A stretch of 33,701 nucleotides of DNA from Chromohalobacter nigrandesensis (GTDB lineage Bacteria; Pseudomonadota; Gammaproteobacteria; Pseudomonadales; Halomonadaceae). Shown here piece by piece: positions 7,450-15,928 of the stretch. Position 1 is the stretch's first letter, and each line of letters begins with the position of its first letter. The position numbers and the translations under genes are program-made. The stretch covers positions 1-33,701 of the forward strand of contig NZ_JAKGAM010000020.1 of NCBI RefSeq assembly GCF_023061285.1, written 5' to 3'. The notes under the pieces were generated by a model. It ran no database searches. It had not been told where the DNA came from and worked only from the letters and a program-made list of their open reading frames with translations.

Positions 7450-10400
7450 TTATTGATGGCTCACTTTCGGAATCTTTAGCGCCTTTATCTGTCGCAGGTC
7501 AGATATTTTGACGCCTCCAAAGTTGCGCACATCAAAACTTATCGTCCCCATATAGGTACGCCAGCTGAAGCGTTGTCGCGCACCATCAATTTGCATCACA
7601 TGAGCACTCTCGATCATATGTAGAAAGCCCCATCGGCTTGGGTAGTCGAACACTGTATGCCGACGACCATCCTTATTGATGATATCCAGGCGTGCGCCAA
7701 ATGACTCCCCCTTGCCGGGCCAAGTTAAACGCTCCCAAGACTGGGTATTATTGCGATAATGGATCCGCTGTCCATCGATGGTCAAAATGATATCAGTCAA
7801 CCCAGCTGTCGGATTTACCTGTATTTCAAAGCCATTACGCAGATCAGACAAGCTATCGATAACGCGTCCTAGCTCAGTGGCATCGTCGATGCTAGAAAGC
7901 ATTCTGGGATCCACCATGTCTGAACGCTCGCCACTGCTCGAACCGGCCAAATCACCAATTTCCTCCTCTCGGAACTTCGACAAAACCCCCTGATCTGGAT
8001 CGATAAAATGTTCCATATCTCGGACTGAAGCCTCATTAACCGAGTCGGCGACGGGATAACGTCCAGCAATCATCTGATCCCATGGCGTTGCAATCTTATC
8101 GTCCCAAGCAGTGTTGAGCTGGTCCCGCGCAGGCTCATTGAGTGCTTTCCAGGTACTTTCTATTGGTTTTTGAAACAGCGGTTTAAGTGCTTCAACTAGA
8201 GGCGTGCGTGATGTATCGACTCGCGAAGCGACGAAGTTACGAAGCGCATTGACCTCCGTAGGCTTACCAGAAAGTGTTTCCATTATCAGCAACTTACTGC
8301 TACGCCCTGTGTCCTGTGCGCTTTGGACATTATCGACGCGAACTTTGAGTTGACGCAGATCTAGAAGATATTGATTGAGTACGGAATCATCGCTACCCGT
8401 CGCTTTGTCAGCGGAAAGCATACGGCTAACTGGTCGGAAATGGCGTGCAAGCGTTCCATCCTTTATTTTCGGTAGTGATGCCATATCGACCGTCTTAGCA
8501 GCACCGCCATCGCTATTGAACACACTCATGACACGCCCCCAAAAACCTTGCTCGGATGATGTATCATCAGCATTACCAACATCATCCTGGTCCTCAGGAT
8601 CATCCCATCCGGTGTTGTCTTTGACCGACACCAATACCTGTCGTAGTGGCGATCCACGAAGATCACTGAGCTCGGAAAGCCGCTCGCTAGCTTGATCCAG
8701 GGTGTCGAAATCAGCCACATGCGTATTCGCGAGAAAGCGCTCCCATGCAATGGCGTAGTCGCGCTTGTACCGCGTCATTAATTGGCTGACAAAGCGCGCT
8801 TTCGTTTGTACAGCATCGTCGACATTCTCATCGTCCAACACCCAATCAGACTCTCGCTGCAAGTCACCGGAGACCGTTTTGATGATCGCCGGCCGCAGGT
8901 ATTCTTCCCATGCTTGACGCGTAAAGAAGGCTGGTACTGCACGGCTCGAATAGAAAAGCCGCCCTGGCATATCCGGCACCATCCGGGATAGTGTCAGTGG
9001 GTCGTATTGCTCTTCGACTGCGAGCTGATAGCGCAGGTACTCGCGATCAACCAGGCTACTATCGATCAAGAAGGCATTCAGGCGGTCACGGCTTTCGGCA
9101 ACCAAACTAGCGTCGCGCTCCAACGCTGGCGCCACGCCCGCCTCCAAGTAGTGCACATAGAGTTCAGCGTTGTCTTCTATGCTACTCCCGTCCGCATCGC
9201 GATCACGCCATTCAGCCAGGTTCGACCACAACTTCGGCAATGCCGAGGCGACAAATTCACCTTGATCTCGGTGCTCGGCGGGATCGGTCAAAATGAGATA
9301 GAGCTTGAGCGCGGAATAACTCTCGATCAGTTGCTCGACATCTCGCTGACTCAACTGCGTCAACAATTCTTCGGAGAGTGACGGGCCTTGCTCACCGGAA
9401 AGCATCAGCGCCGATTCATCATCCGCCCCCGTGCCACCAGCAGACGCGCTCATTTCATTGGTACGATCGCGCAGGCCTTGCTCCAGGTCGGTTTCTGCAT
9501 TACTCCGCGCGGAGTACCAAGCATCCCGTGCACTGTCCGTCGTGCGCGAACGCAACTCGCTACGGGCCCGACTCCCCAGTTCCGAAGGACTGCTGGGCAC
9601 GCCACCGAGTGTCGGTTTCGAGGTCGAACGCGACTGCATCCGGTCCACGGCCTCCTGTCCGATCGCCTGGCCTTGAGCATTAGCATCATCCAGACTGCTA
9701 GCAGCGTGATCCGTCGAAGCGCCACTACTGACACGCCTGCTTGACGTTCCTTGCTCATCGCCTACCGCTGTGCCGAGACTTTCATTGTCCACGCTACGAT
9801 CGTCGAATACCGCCAGCAGACGAAGCTGACGTTCAAGGCGTTTCTGCAGTGGCTCGAGTACGTCACGGCGCATCAATTCGGACCACGCACGCTTAAGCGG
9901 CTCGCGAAGACGCTCCCCTTGATACAGGCCCAAGTCGAGTTTTAGCGGCACGCCGCCGTCGCGGTAGCGTTCGATGGTCGCCAATTTGTGTTCGAGCTCA
10001 TCGCGTAGCGTCTGCCGTTCACTGGCATCGAGGTACCCCGTGCTATTTCCTGCTGTCAGTGCATCGACTCGGTCCTGAAGTTGATCCACCCACTGCTTGT
10101 TGTTGTATGCCGTCCACCCTTGAGCGGCAACTGCAGCCATTCCAATCAAGCCCACGGTGCCTATCATGAAAGTCGGTAGAGAGCGGCGATCACCTCGTTG
10201 GGAGTAATAAAGACTAAGGTTGCGATCAGGAAAGACGATCTCGCGGAAAGTGTCGGTGATGAAATAGCTCTTTTCTCCTTCAGGACCAGTCGACTCGCTC
10301 GCAGGTTCAGGCTCGAGTGCGAAAGCCTCTCGTGTCTGCTCGTCGAGCAACGCCGGCAACGTCGGCCCCGTCTGCAATGCACTGGTGAAATAGACACCGC

Positions 10401-11478
10401 GCAAGATCGGGGCTTGACCAGTGTTGTGCTGACTATCGAATTGCTCAAGAAAATCGCTTAACACTCCGCGCAATTCGGCAAAATAATCTGGGAAACGCAG
10501 CAACTCGCTGTCGGCAGCCGTACCCACTTCTACCACCCGACGATCGACGCGGTGGCGCAACGTGTCCACCAGCCCAGGGAAACGCTCGTGGAAGGCATTC
10601 GAAACGCCTTGATCACGCAATTCATCCAAGGAGAATGTCAGCCCCCAAGGGCGCTGGCGCTCGCGAGCATCCAGGGCCTCGAAGGTCCTCGTGAAGCCAG
10701 GCAGCAGGTCTACTTTACTGAAGAACAGATAGATGGGCGGATTGACCCCCAGACAAGCGCGGTATTCCGCTACGCGAGAGACTAATTTCTCCGCCAGCGC
10801 ATGCGCATCCTCGCGTGACTGCTCAAGGAGTTCTGGCAGGCTGACCACCAGCACCAGACCGTTGATGGCAGGCTTGCGGCGCTGCTTGCGTAGCGTCTTG
10901 AGGAAATCGGAGAACTCGCTAGCCGGTCGGTCCTCGACCAGATAGCGTCCGGCGGTATCGACCATCACCGCCTCGCGACTGAAGTACCAGTCGCAGTGCT
11001 GCGTGCCGCTGACCGATGAGAGATTGCTGCCGCCCGCCATGGTCGCAGAAAGCGAGGAGCGGGTCAGCAGTGACGTCTTGCCGGAAGCGGCCATGCCGAT
11101 GACCAGATACCACGGCAGTTCATATAGAGAGGCTTTGCCACCGTCGACGGAGCGCGCGGCGCGCTGCATCGCCATGGCGTGCTTGAGACGCTCGCTCAAC
11201 ACCTGGTAGTCACCGGACTCGCTTTCGGCAGCCTCGCGATGCACCTCGAGTTCTACCAAGTTTTCGATGTTTCGCTCGGCACGAATTCGATGGTATTGAC
11301 GCAGCACGACCACCAGCAACCAAGTTGCCGTGACCAGCGCCATAGCAATGAAGATCAGCTCGCGTTCGCTCGTCAGCAGCGGTAATAGCAGTACGCAGAG
11401 CGCCAGCCCGACCAACCAGAGAACGATGGAGAGTGGCCAGAACCCCTTGAGCGAGCGCAAAAATCGTAGAAAACGCAT
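7450..11478 (-). CDS. tssM: TssM, T6SS inner-membrane complex protein (IcmF)
   Basis: TssM spans the inner membrane and periplasm, binding TssL in the inner membrane and the lipoprotein TssJ at the outer membrane. This 1342-residue protein has membrane segments at about 13-33 and 39-60, a cytoplasmic domain with Walker A GMAASGKT (128-135), DTAG (174-177) and SKVD (254-257), a third membrane segment at about 434-455, and then a long periplasmic region. The LDLGLYQGERLREPL motif (about 515-529) and YSALKLYLILTDP (about 721-733) are family marks. Between them, residues about 561-712 form an unusual Ser/Gln/Asp/Arg-rich, low-complexity insertion that makes the protein longer than the usual 1100-1200 residues. 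The C-terminal IcmF region (IDGQRIHYRN, TWPGKG, WGFLHMI) is intact. It lies 15 bases after tssL. Confidence 0.95.
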   Translation of the reverse strand: MRFLRFLRSLKGFWPLSIVLWLVGLALCVLLLPLLTSERELIFIAMALVTATWLLVVVLRQYHRIRAERNIENLVELEVHREAAESESGDYQVLSERLKHAMAMQRAARSVDGGKASLYELPWYLVIGMAASGKTSLLTRSSLSATMAGGSNLSSVSGTQHCDWYFSREAVMVDTAGRYLVEDRPASEFSDFLKTLRKQRRKPAINGLVLVVSLPELLEQSREDAHALAEKLVSRVAEYRACLGVNPPIYLFFSKVDLLPGFTRTFEALDARERQRPWGLTFSLDELRDQGVSNAFHERFPGLVDTLRHRVDRRVVEVGTAADSELLRFPDYFAELRGVLSDFLEQFDSQHNTGQAPILRGVYFTSALQTGPTLPALLDEQTREAFALEPEPASESTGPEGEKSYFITDTFREIVFPDRNLSLYYSQRGDRRSLPTFMIGTVGLIGMAAVAAQGWTAYNNKQWVDQLQDRVDALTAGNSTGYLDASERQTLRDELEHKLATIERYRDGGVPLKLDLGLYQGERLREPLKRAWSELMRRDVLEPLQKRLERQLRLLAVFDDRSVDNESLGTAVGDEQGTSSRRVSSGASTDHAASSLDDANAQGQAIGQEAVDRMQSRSTSKPTLGGVPSSPSELGSRARSELRSRTTDSARDAWYSARSNAETDLEQGLRDRTNEMSASAGGTGADDESALMLSGEQGPSLSEELLTQLSQRDVEQLIESYSALKLYLILTDPAEHRDQGEFVASALPKLWSNLAEWRDRDADGSSIEDNAELYVHYLEAGVAPALERDASLVAESRDRLNAFLIDSSLVDREYLRYQLAVEEQYDPLTLSRMVPDMPGRLFYSSRAVPAFFTRQAWEEYLRPAIIKTVSGDLQRESDWVLDDENVDDAVQTKARFVSQLMTRYKRDYAIAWERFLANTHVADFDTLDQASERLSELSDLRGSPLRQVLVSVKDNTGWDDPEDQDDVGNADDTSSEQGFWGRVMSVFNSDGGAAKTVDMASLPKIKDGTLARHFRPVSRMLSADKATGSDDSVLNQYLLDLRQLKVRVDNVQSAQDTGRSSKLLIMETLSGKPTEVNALRNFVASRVDTSRTPLVEALKPLFQKPIESTWKALNEPARDQLNTAWDDKIATPWDQMIAGRYPVADSVNEASVRDMEHFIDPDQGVLSKFREEEIGDLAGSSSGERSDMVDPRMLSSIDDATELGRVIDSLSDLRNGFEIQVNPTAGLTDIILTIDGQRIHYRNNTQSWERLTWPGKGESFGARLDIINKDGRRHTVFDYPSRWGFLHMIESAHVMQIDGARQRFSWRTYMGTISFDVRNFGGVKISDLRQIKALKIPKVSHQ

Positions 11479-11493
11479 CTCGTCGCTCGCTTC

Positions 11494-12207
11494 TTAGTTG
11501 TGAGTGTTGAATAGCTGCTGGATTTGCGCGATCAACGCATCGGTCTCGCTGCCAAGCCACCAGCTCAAACTGCCATAGACGATCAGGCAAGCCATGGCGA
11601 TGCCCAGCAGGTATACCCAGAGAGGAATTTCATAGCGCAACAACTGACCGACCTGATCCGGCAATTTCCAGCTCTCTGCCGCATCTCCCGAGGATTGGCG
11701 ATAACGCGCGATATCCTGACCCAACGTACTGGCTAGATACTTCAGCTGATCACGGTTCTCCAGGCTATATTTCCCTTCGAAGCCAAGCGCCAGACACAGA
11801 TGGTAGACCTCGAGTACGTCGAGGTTGGAGCGTACGTCACTGCGCAGGCTTTCCAGGCGATCGAAAAAGCCCTCCCCCGCTAGATGCATCCCAAAGTAGC
11901 GATACTGAAAAGGATGCAACTCGACATGCTCACGAATGTTACCCGCACCACCTTTGAGCACACTCTCATCGAGAAAGGCGCACAGCGCATACTGAGTGTC
12001 CTGAACAGCATCGGCACTATAGTTCGACGCACGCGCCTTCTCTTCGAACTCACGCAACCACTGATCGACCCGTTCAAGAAAGCGCTCGACGCTGTCGGCC
12101 TGCTGACCGCGCCGTACCATCAGCACCATAGATATGAAATCGCGAGCCAGTGCCTTCAGCGTGCGCGGCTCGGAGAAGTCGGAAGGAGTAGCAAGGGCTT
12201 CGGTCAT
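11494..12207 (-). CDS. tssL: TssL, T6SS inner-membrane protein (DotU), without OmpA domain
   Basis: TssL is a C-tail-anchored inner-membrane protein of the J/L/M membrane complex and contacts TssM and TssK. This 237-residue protein has the DotU cytoplasmic helical domain with AVQDTQYALCAFLDESVL (about 67-84), the acidic loop and the LGFEGKY motif (141-147), followed by one membrane segment at about 195-217 and a short periplasmic tail ending QLFNTHN. There is no C-terminal OmpA domain, unlike 'evolved' TssL proteins. The missing domain may be supplied by the TssM-OmpA protein two genes downstream. The start overlaps the tssK stop by ATGA. Confidence 0.95.
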   Translation of the reverse strand: MTEALATPSDFSEPRTLKALARDFISMVLMVRRGQQADSVERFLERVDQWLREFEEKARASNYSADAVQDTQYALCAFLDESVLKGGAGNIREHVELHPFQYRYFGMHLAGEGFFDRLESLRSDVRSNLDVLEVYHLCLALGFEGKYSLENRDQLKYLASTLGQDIARYRQSSGDAAESWKLPDQVGQLLRYEIPLWVYLLGIAMACLIVYGSLSWWLGSETDALIAQIQQLFNTHN

Positions 12208-13550
12208 TTCATTACCGCCATCAGTTCAATGCTGAGATTCTTGAACCCACTGGGAACGTAAAAAGCAATCGCCTGAGCCTCCATCATCCGCTCGTAAACG
12301 GCACCGTGAGGCTCGAGTGCAAAGTAATGATTGTCCAAACGCACCGGAATCGCGCTTGGCAGTCGCGCCGCGTGCGTCAAGGTGCCGCCCGGCATCGCAG
12401 TGTTGACCACGACCTCGATATCCTCCGGCGAACCAACCTTGAACGCCCTGGGCACCAGCTCGAGAATCCTTGCCCCAGGCATGTCGGCATGAACGCTGAT
12501 GTAAAAGTCGGCGTCCTTGAGTCGAGCGTCGTTGAGACGACCGACATAATAGGAAGAACGCGTCTGCTCGAGCGGGATCGGGATGTACTGATTGGGCACC
12601 ACGACCTCGAGCAACTCGCGCACGATGCTTTCCAGTCCTCGTAACGCCGGGGCCGGATCACGATGATCGTATTCCGGAATGTCCGCCAGCCGATGAGACA
12701 TCGAGAATGTCATCAAACTGGCAGCCAGCTCCGCCAGGAAACGGTAGAGCATCTCGGGATGGAACCTCGGGTGTGACAACAGGTGGGCCAGTTGCGGATA
12801 CGCACGATTAATGGTCTGCAGCAGCCAGAAAAGCGTGACATCGCTGGACCCGAATTCCGCCACCTGATCCGCCCGCTCCCTGCGACGCCCCGAAAGCGCC
12901 TCACTGCGCGCCTGGAGCATGCCGATCAGCCGATTGGCGATATCAAACGGCAATGAAACCGCATCGAGATGCAATGCGGGAGGCATGAACTCGTCACTGT
13001 CGAGGCGAAACCCACCGGCGGCATTACGTTTGAGCAACGCGATCGGGCAGTGAGTGAAGCCATCCAGGCTATCCCCCTCCATGAGCAGGGTTACATTGAG
13101 CTCCAGCGTTCCCAGCTCGTTTTCGACCGTACCCTCATTGAGATCGGGGCGCGTTTCGAAACGCTGCACAAAGCGACGCCCTCCATGACGGGGCGCATCA
13201 TTATAAAGATAGCTTGGCGACTGAGGCTCTAAAGCGCGCAGTGCCGCATAGATCTTGACCTCACCATTGCGTGCCAAATCGTCCAGACTGCGTCCCGGCG
13301 GCAAGGGATCGTGCTGTGGCGCATCGATCATGGAACCATCGGGAAACACCAGTTTGAGACGTGTCAGACGCAGCGTTCCTCGGTCAAGCGCGCCATCGTC
13401 GATGGCAAGCTCCTGCACTCCCCACTGAAAGGGGTGCTGGGCATGGCGCAACTCGGTCAACTGCCGCTGGTGAAACTCATCCTGGTACTGAAAATGCTGC
13501 GGGAGGAGGAACATTCCCTCCGACCACATGATGCGATTGTATTTGCTCAC
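12204..13550 (-). CDS. tssK: TssK, T6SS baseplate protein
   Basis: TssK trimers link the baseplate (TssE/F/G) to the TssL/TssM membrane complex. The 448-residue protein starts MSKYNRIMWSEGMFLLPQHF, the hallmark opening of the family, and includes the typical helical middle (FWLLQTINRAYPQLAHLL) and the C-terminal PLEQTRSSYYVGRL and YVPSGFKNL segments. Length is typical. The start codon is GTG, chosen because the conserved N-terminus begins there. A GGGGCAGGGA purine-rich stretch lies just upstream. It is separated from tssJ by 79 bases holding a small GAGCCG/CGGCTC hairpin (13587-13606) and overlaps tssL by four bases. Confidence 0.95.
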   Translation of the reverse strand: MSKYNRIMWSEGMFLLPQHFQYQDEFHQRQLTELRHAQHPFQWGVQELAIDDGALDRGTLRLTRLKLVFPDGSMIDAPQHDPLPPGRSLDDLARNGEVKIYAALRALEPQSPSYLYNDAPRHGGRRFVQRFETRPDLNEGTVENELGTLELNVTLLMEGDSLDGFTHCPIALLKRNAAGGFRLDSDEFMPPALHLDAVSLPFDIANRLIGMLQARSEALSGRRRERADQVAEFGSSDVTLFWLLQTINRAYPQLAHLLSHPRFHPEMLYRFLAELAASLMTFSMSHRLADIPEYDHRDPAPALRGLESIVRELLEVVVPNQYIPIPLEQTRSSYYVGRLNDARLKDADFYISVHADMPGARILELVPRAFKVGSPEDIEVVVNTAMPGGTLTHAARLPSAIPVRLDNHYFALEPHGAVYERMMEAQAIAFYVPSGFKNLSIELMAVMK

Positions 13551-13629
13551 GTCCCTGCCCCGAATCTTTCGATGGTAATCCTGCCAGAGCCGACGGTGCG
13601 CGGCTCACGAGCTGTCAATGCTCACCACG

Positions 13630-14175
13630 CTACTCATCAAGCAGATTCTGGCCTCTTTCGATCTCGATACGGCTGTCGACCAAGTGAAGACGAATACCCT
13701 CGGAAGCGCTCAGCAAGCCATCGCTGCGGAGCTCGTCAGCGTCGAAAATGACATGCCACCGGTCATCAACGGTATTGCGATAAAACGCCGCCACACCTAT
13801 GAACTGGGTCTTGGGGTCCAGTCCCGAGGTATCGACTTTCTGTTGGTTCGGCATGAGTGTGATCTCACGCCGGGAAATCAAGCTGCTGCCGAGCATTCTC
13901 TTGCCATCGCTCCAGAGCGCGCGTGGCGAAGCCATAGCGAAGGGTGCCTGCTCGGACAGTTGATAAATTCGAACCACCACGGAAAGCGGATCGTGATCTA
14001 CGTCCGGATTCACCATCTCGTCGGCATCGACGGTGACACGAACCCGCTCTTCATTACCAAAAAGGTCACCCGCCCAGGTGCCCTCAAAACGGTTACCAAC
14101 CCGATCGGCTACGCCACACCCGGCGATCGAGATCATTAGGAGTAGCATTCCCCAGTTGCGTACGGACGCTTTCAT
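13630..14175 (-). CDS. tssJ: TssJ, T6SS outer-membrane lipoprotein
   Basis: TssJ is the outer-membrane lipoprotein that tethers the periplasmic end of TssM. The 181-residue precursor has a charged N-terminus and hydrophobic core ending in the lipobox SIAGC, so lipidation is expected at Cys20. The +2 residue is Gly, which does not signal inner-membrane retention. The mature part shows the TssJ pattern: VRVTVDADEMVNPD, SVVVRIYQL, ITLMPNQQKVD and FIGVAAFYRN, the strands of the transthyretin-like sandwich. It is the first gene of the minus-strand block and diverges from the NlpE-like gene. GAG near -9 is a modest ribosome binding site. Confidence 0.92.
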   Translation of the reverse strand: MKASVRNWGMLLLMISIAGCGVADRVGNRFEGTWAGDLFGNEERVRVTVDADEMVNPDVDHDPLSVVVRIYQLSEQAPFAMASPRALWSDGKRMLGSSLISRREITLMPNQQKVDTSGLDPKTQFIGVAAFYRNTVDDRWHVIFDADELRSDGLLSASEGIRLHLVDSRIEIERGQNLLDE

Positions 14176-14362
14176 TGCCGTCTCATTACTCTTTTTTCTT
14201 AGCCAATGGAAGACCTGTAGCGGCTGATACCGCTAGCCACTACAAGAAAATATGCAAGCCGACCTCAATCGGGCGACACCTTAACAGATTTAGCCGTTAT
14301 AATAAGCACAAAATTTAATATCCACTTATATTGAAACATTTATTTACAAACAGAGATACACG
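14176..14362. promoter_or_regulatory. Divergent tssJ / NlpE-like control region
   Basis: This AT-rich spacer carries a perfect TATAAT at 14298-14303 on the plus strand, about 60 bases before the lipoprotein start, with only a poor -35 element. An inverted repeat TAGCGG-N6-CCGCTA (14218-14235) lies about 43 bases upstream of tssJ. It could be an operator or a leader hairpin for the minus-strand block. I could not place a convincing tssJ promoter. Confidence 0.4.
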
Positions 14363-14839
14363 ATGACAATCCCCATGCGCTGGCACCTGCCGATACTCAT
14401 TTCTCTCACGCTTACCGCTTGTGCCGGTACTCCTCAATCACAGGTAGACTATGCCCCCTCCACCGAGAAGTTCGAAGGGACCTTGCCCTGCGGTGACTGC
14501 AGTGGCATTGACACGACACTCGTGTTAAAGCGTGATCCCATCACCGGGGAGCCCCGCAGCTTCTACCTGCATCAGACCCGGATTGACGCACCCGGCGGCG
14601 AGCGTGTAGATACCAGTTGGGGAAATTGGTCGAAAAGTCGAGATGTTAGTGACTTCGAACGCAGAATCTACGTATTGCAACCGGAAGTCGGCGCGGCCCA
14701 TGTCTACGTCCCCCTGGAAAATGGCGATTTGCAGCCACTGGAGGCACAAGGCGCCCCACTCACCGACGACAACGACCAGGACATCACGCTTCAGCGCATG
14801 ACACCAAGCCTGCATCTGCCGACAAGAGCCACAGAATAA
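14363..14839 (+). CDS. NlpE-like lipoprotein
   Basis: This 158-residue protein has a short signal peptide ending in LTAC, giving lipidation at Cys20, and a FEGTLPCGDCSGIDTTL segment with a CxxC pair (43 and 46). That segment is the signature of the NlpE N-terminal domain, an outer-membrane lipoprotein that senses surface or copper stress and signals to CpxA in enterobacteria. The domain is followed by a strand-rich region (SFYLHQTR, WGNWSKSRD, IYVLQPE) and the protein ends without the second NlpE domain. It is transcribed away from tssJ and stands before the sheath operon. Whether it belongs to the T6SS, for example as an envelope sensor, or was merely inserted here cannot be decided. An ATG at 14375 is an alternative start. 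Confidence 0.75.
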   Translation: MTIPMRWHLPILISLTLTACAGTPQSQVDYAPSTEKFEGTLPCGDCSGIDTTLVLKRDPITGEPRSFYLHQTRIDAPGGERVDTSWGNWSKSRDVSDFERRIYVLQPEVGAAHVYVPLENGDLQPLEAQGAPLTDDNDQDITLQRMTPSLHLPTRATE

Positions 14840-15114
14840 CAAGTGCCTTGCAGACGGTGACGGATAAGCAACGACTTATGCTAGAGTGACGCACAAACAG
14901 TTTTGGGATTATTTGTAAGAGATCACTTACATCGCCAATGGTGCATCACTGAAACGCCTGCAACACATCCAATGCAGTTGCTAACCAGGCCATCATTTAA
15001 CGGCAAGGCGGGTGTGTACAGCTTGGCATCGAGCTTCAATGCGGTCACCGAAATATGCCGTAGACGCTTTATCGGACAGGGCTCCAGCTAACGCGCTCGC
15101 CTCAGGAATCGACC
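14840..15114 (+). promoter_or_regulatory. Upstream region of the tssB-tssH operon
   Basis: A 275-base spacer with no convincing gene. It includes the palindrome at 14914-14931 (separate entry). The spacer presumably holds the promoter of the plus-strand T6SS block, but I found no clear -35/-10 pair. A TGGCA-type sequence near 15024 lacks the -12 GC of sigma-54 promoters. Confidence 0.35.
14914..14931. repeat. Operator-like palindrome upstream of the sheath operon
   Basis: TGTAAG-N6-CTTACA, with GATC at the exact centre: 16 of 18 bases are symmetric. It lies about 185 bases upstream of the first gene of the plus-strand block, a size and shape typical of a dimeric regulator site. Confidence 0.4.
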
Positions 15115-15870
15115 ATGACGCAGTCTTTCGATATAGATAGCTTCATACGCTCCCGTAAACAGACACGGGCCGTATCCGACTTGCTCAAGGCACAGGCAGC
15201 CGACTACCTGGCTACATTGGCGCCACTCGTGCGACCGCAACCCCTTTTTGGCGAATATCTGCAAGGCGCACCGAAGGGCAGCGGCCGAGAGACTCAGCAC
15301 CATTTCAAGGAATTCCGCACACTATTCGATGAGCATGCGGCACGGCGCCCTTTCAATTTGATCAACGAGCTCGAGGTGCCCCTCAACATCATCAACTCGA
15401 CACCCGAGCTGTTCCCCCTGGAATACGATCATGCACTGCCTGATGGCAGCACAGTGAGGGTCACCAGCCCAGTTCGCTGGGTGGTGGGATATGCCTCTTT
15501 TGACCTCAGCCGGTTTCGCCAGGTGATAAGCGATCCCAACCGCAGCGGCTCGGAGCTGCATCGCTTCGTCGTGCACTACTTGATGCTTTTCCACTGCTTT
15601 AGCCGCGCCCCTGGGCTGGGTCGCCTATTCAAGGGATTACGTTTTCCGGTGGGCTTCCAGCAACTGGACGACTTCGGCAACCTGCCGTTTTGCGTCATCG
15701 GCTCACCGGTCGCCTCGACCCTCCCGTCGGACGAGATCATTCGACACAGCACCGAAATCGCAGGCAACGACAGCTTTGAAGAGCTCATTGATGAAGACGC
15801 CATCGACGCGATGCAGGATGAACTCCGCGAACGCTTGATTCGGGCACTCAGCGAAGCATCATCCCGCTAG
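15115..15870 (+). CDS. Unrecognised cytoplasmic protein, first gene of sheath operon
   Basis: I do not recognise the family of this 251-residue protein. It has no signal peptide or membrane segment. Distinct stretches are SFIRSRKQTRAVSDLLKAQA near the N-terminus, FKEFRTLFDEHA, a strand-like PLNIINSTPELFPLEY, VRWVVGYASFDLSRF, and an acidic C-terminal helix (ELIDEDAIDAMQDELRERL). The ATG is preceded by AGGA at 8 bases, and the gene ends 58 bases before tssB with no terminator, so it is almost certainly cotranscribed with the sheath genes. The position suggests a T6SS accessory role, but that is inference from context only. Confidence 0.75.
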   Translation: MTQSFDIDSFIRSRKQTRAVSDLLKAQAADYLATLAPLVRPQPLFGEYLQGAPKGSGRETQHHFKEFRTLFDEHAARRPFNLINELEVPLNIINSTPELFPLEYDHALPDGSTVRVTSPVRWVVGYASFDLSRFRQVISDPNRSGSELHRFVVHYLMLFHCFSRAPGLGRLFKGLRFPVGFQQLDDFGNLPFCVIGSPVASTLPSDEIIRHSTEIAGNDSFEELIDEDAIDAMQDELRERLIRALSEASSR

Positions 15871-15928
15871 CCGGGTGACAGATACCCAACACCACAACGC
15901 TCTCGCCATATCGAAAGAGGATATTTGC

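Noticed and set aside
13618-14139. 173-codon plus-strand frame opposite tssJ
   Set aside because: Antisense to TssJ with lipobox and family motifs; no independent support.
15024-15039. Possible sigma-54 promoter (TGGCA-type -24) before the sheath operon
   Set aside because: The -12 element reads TTCA and lacks the essential GC at the right spacing.
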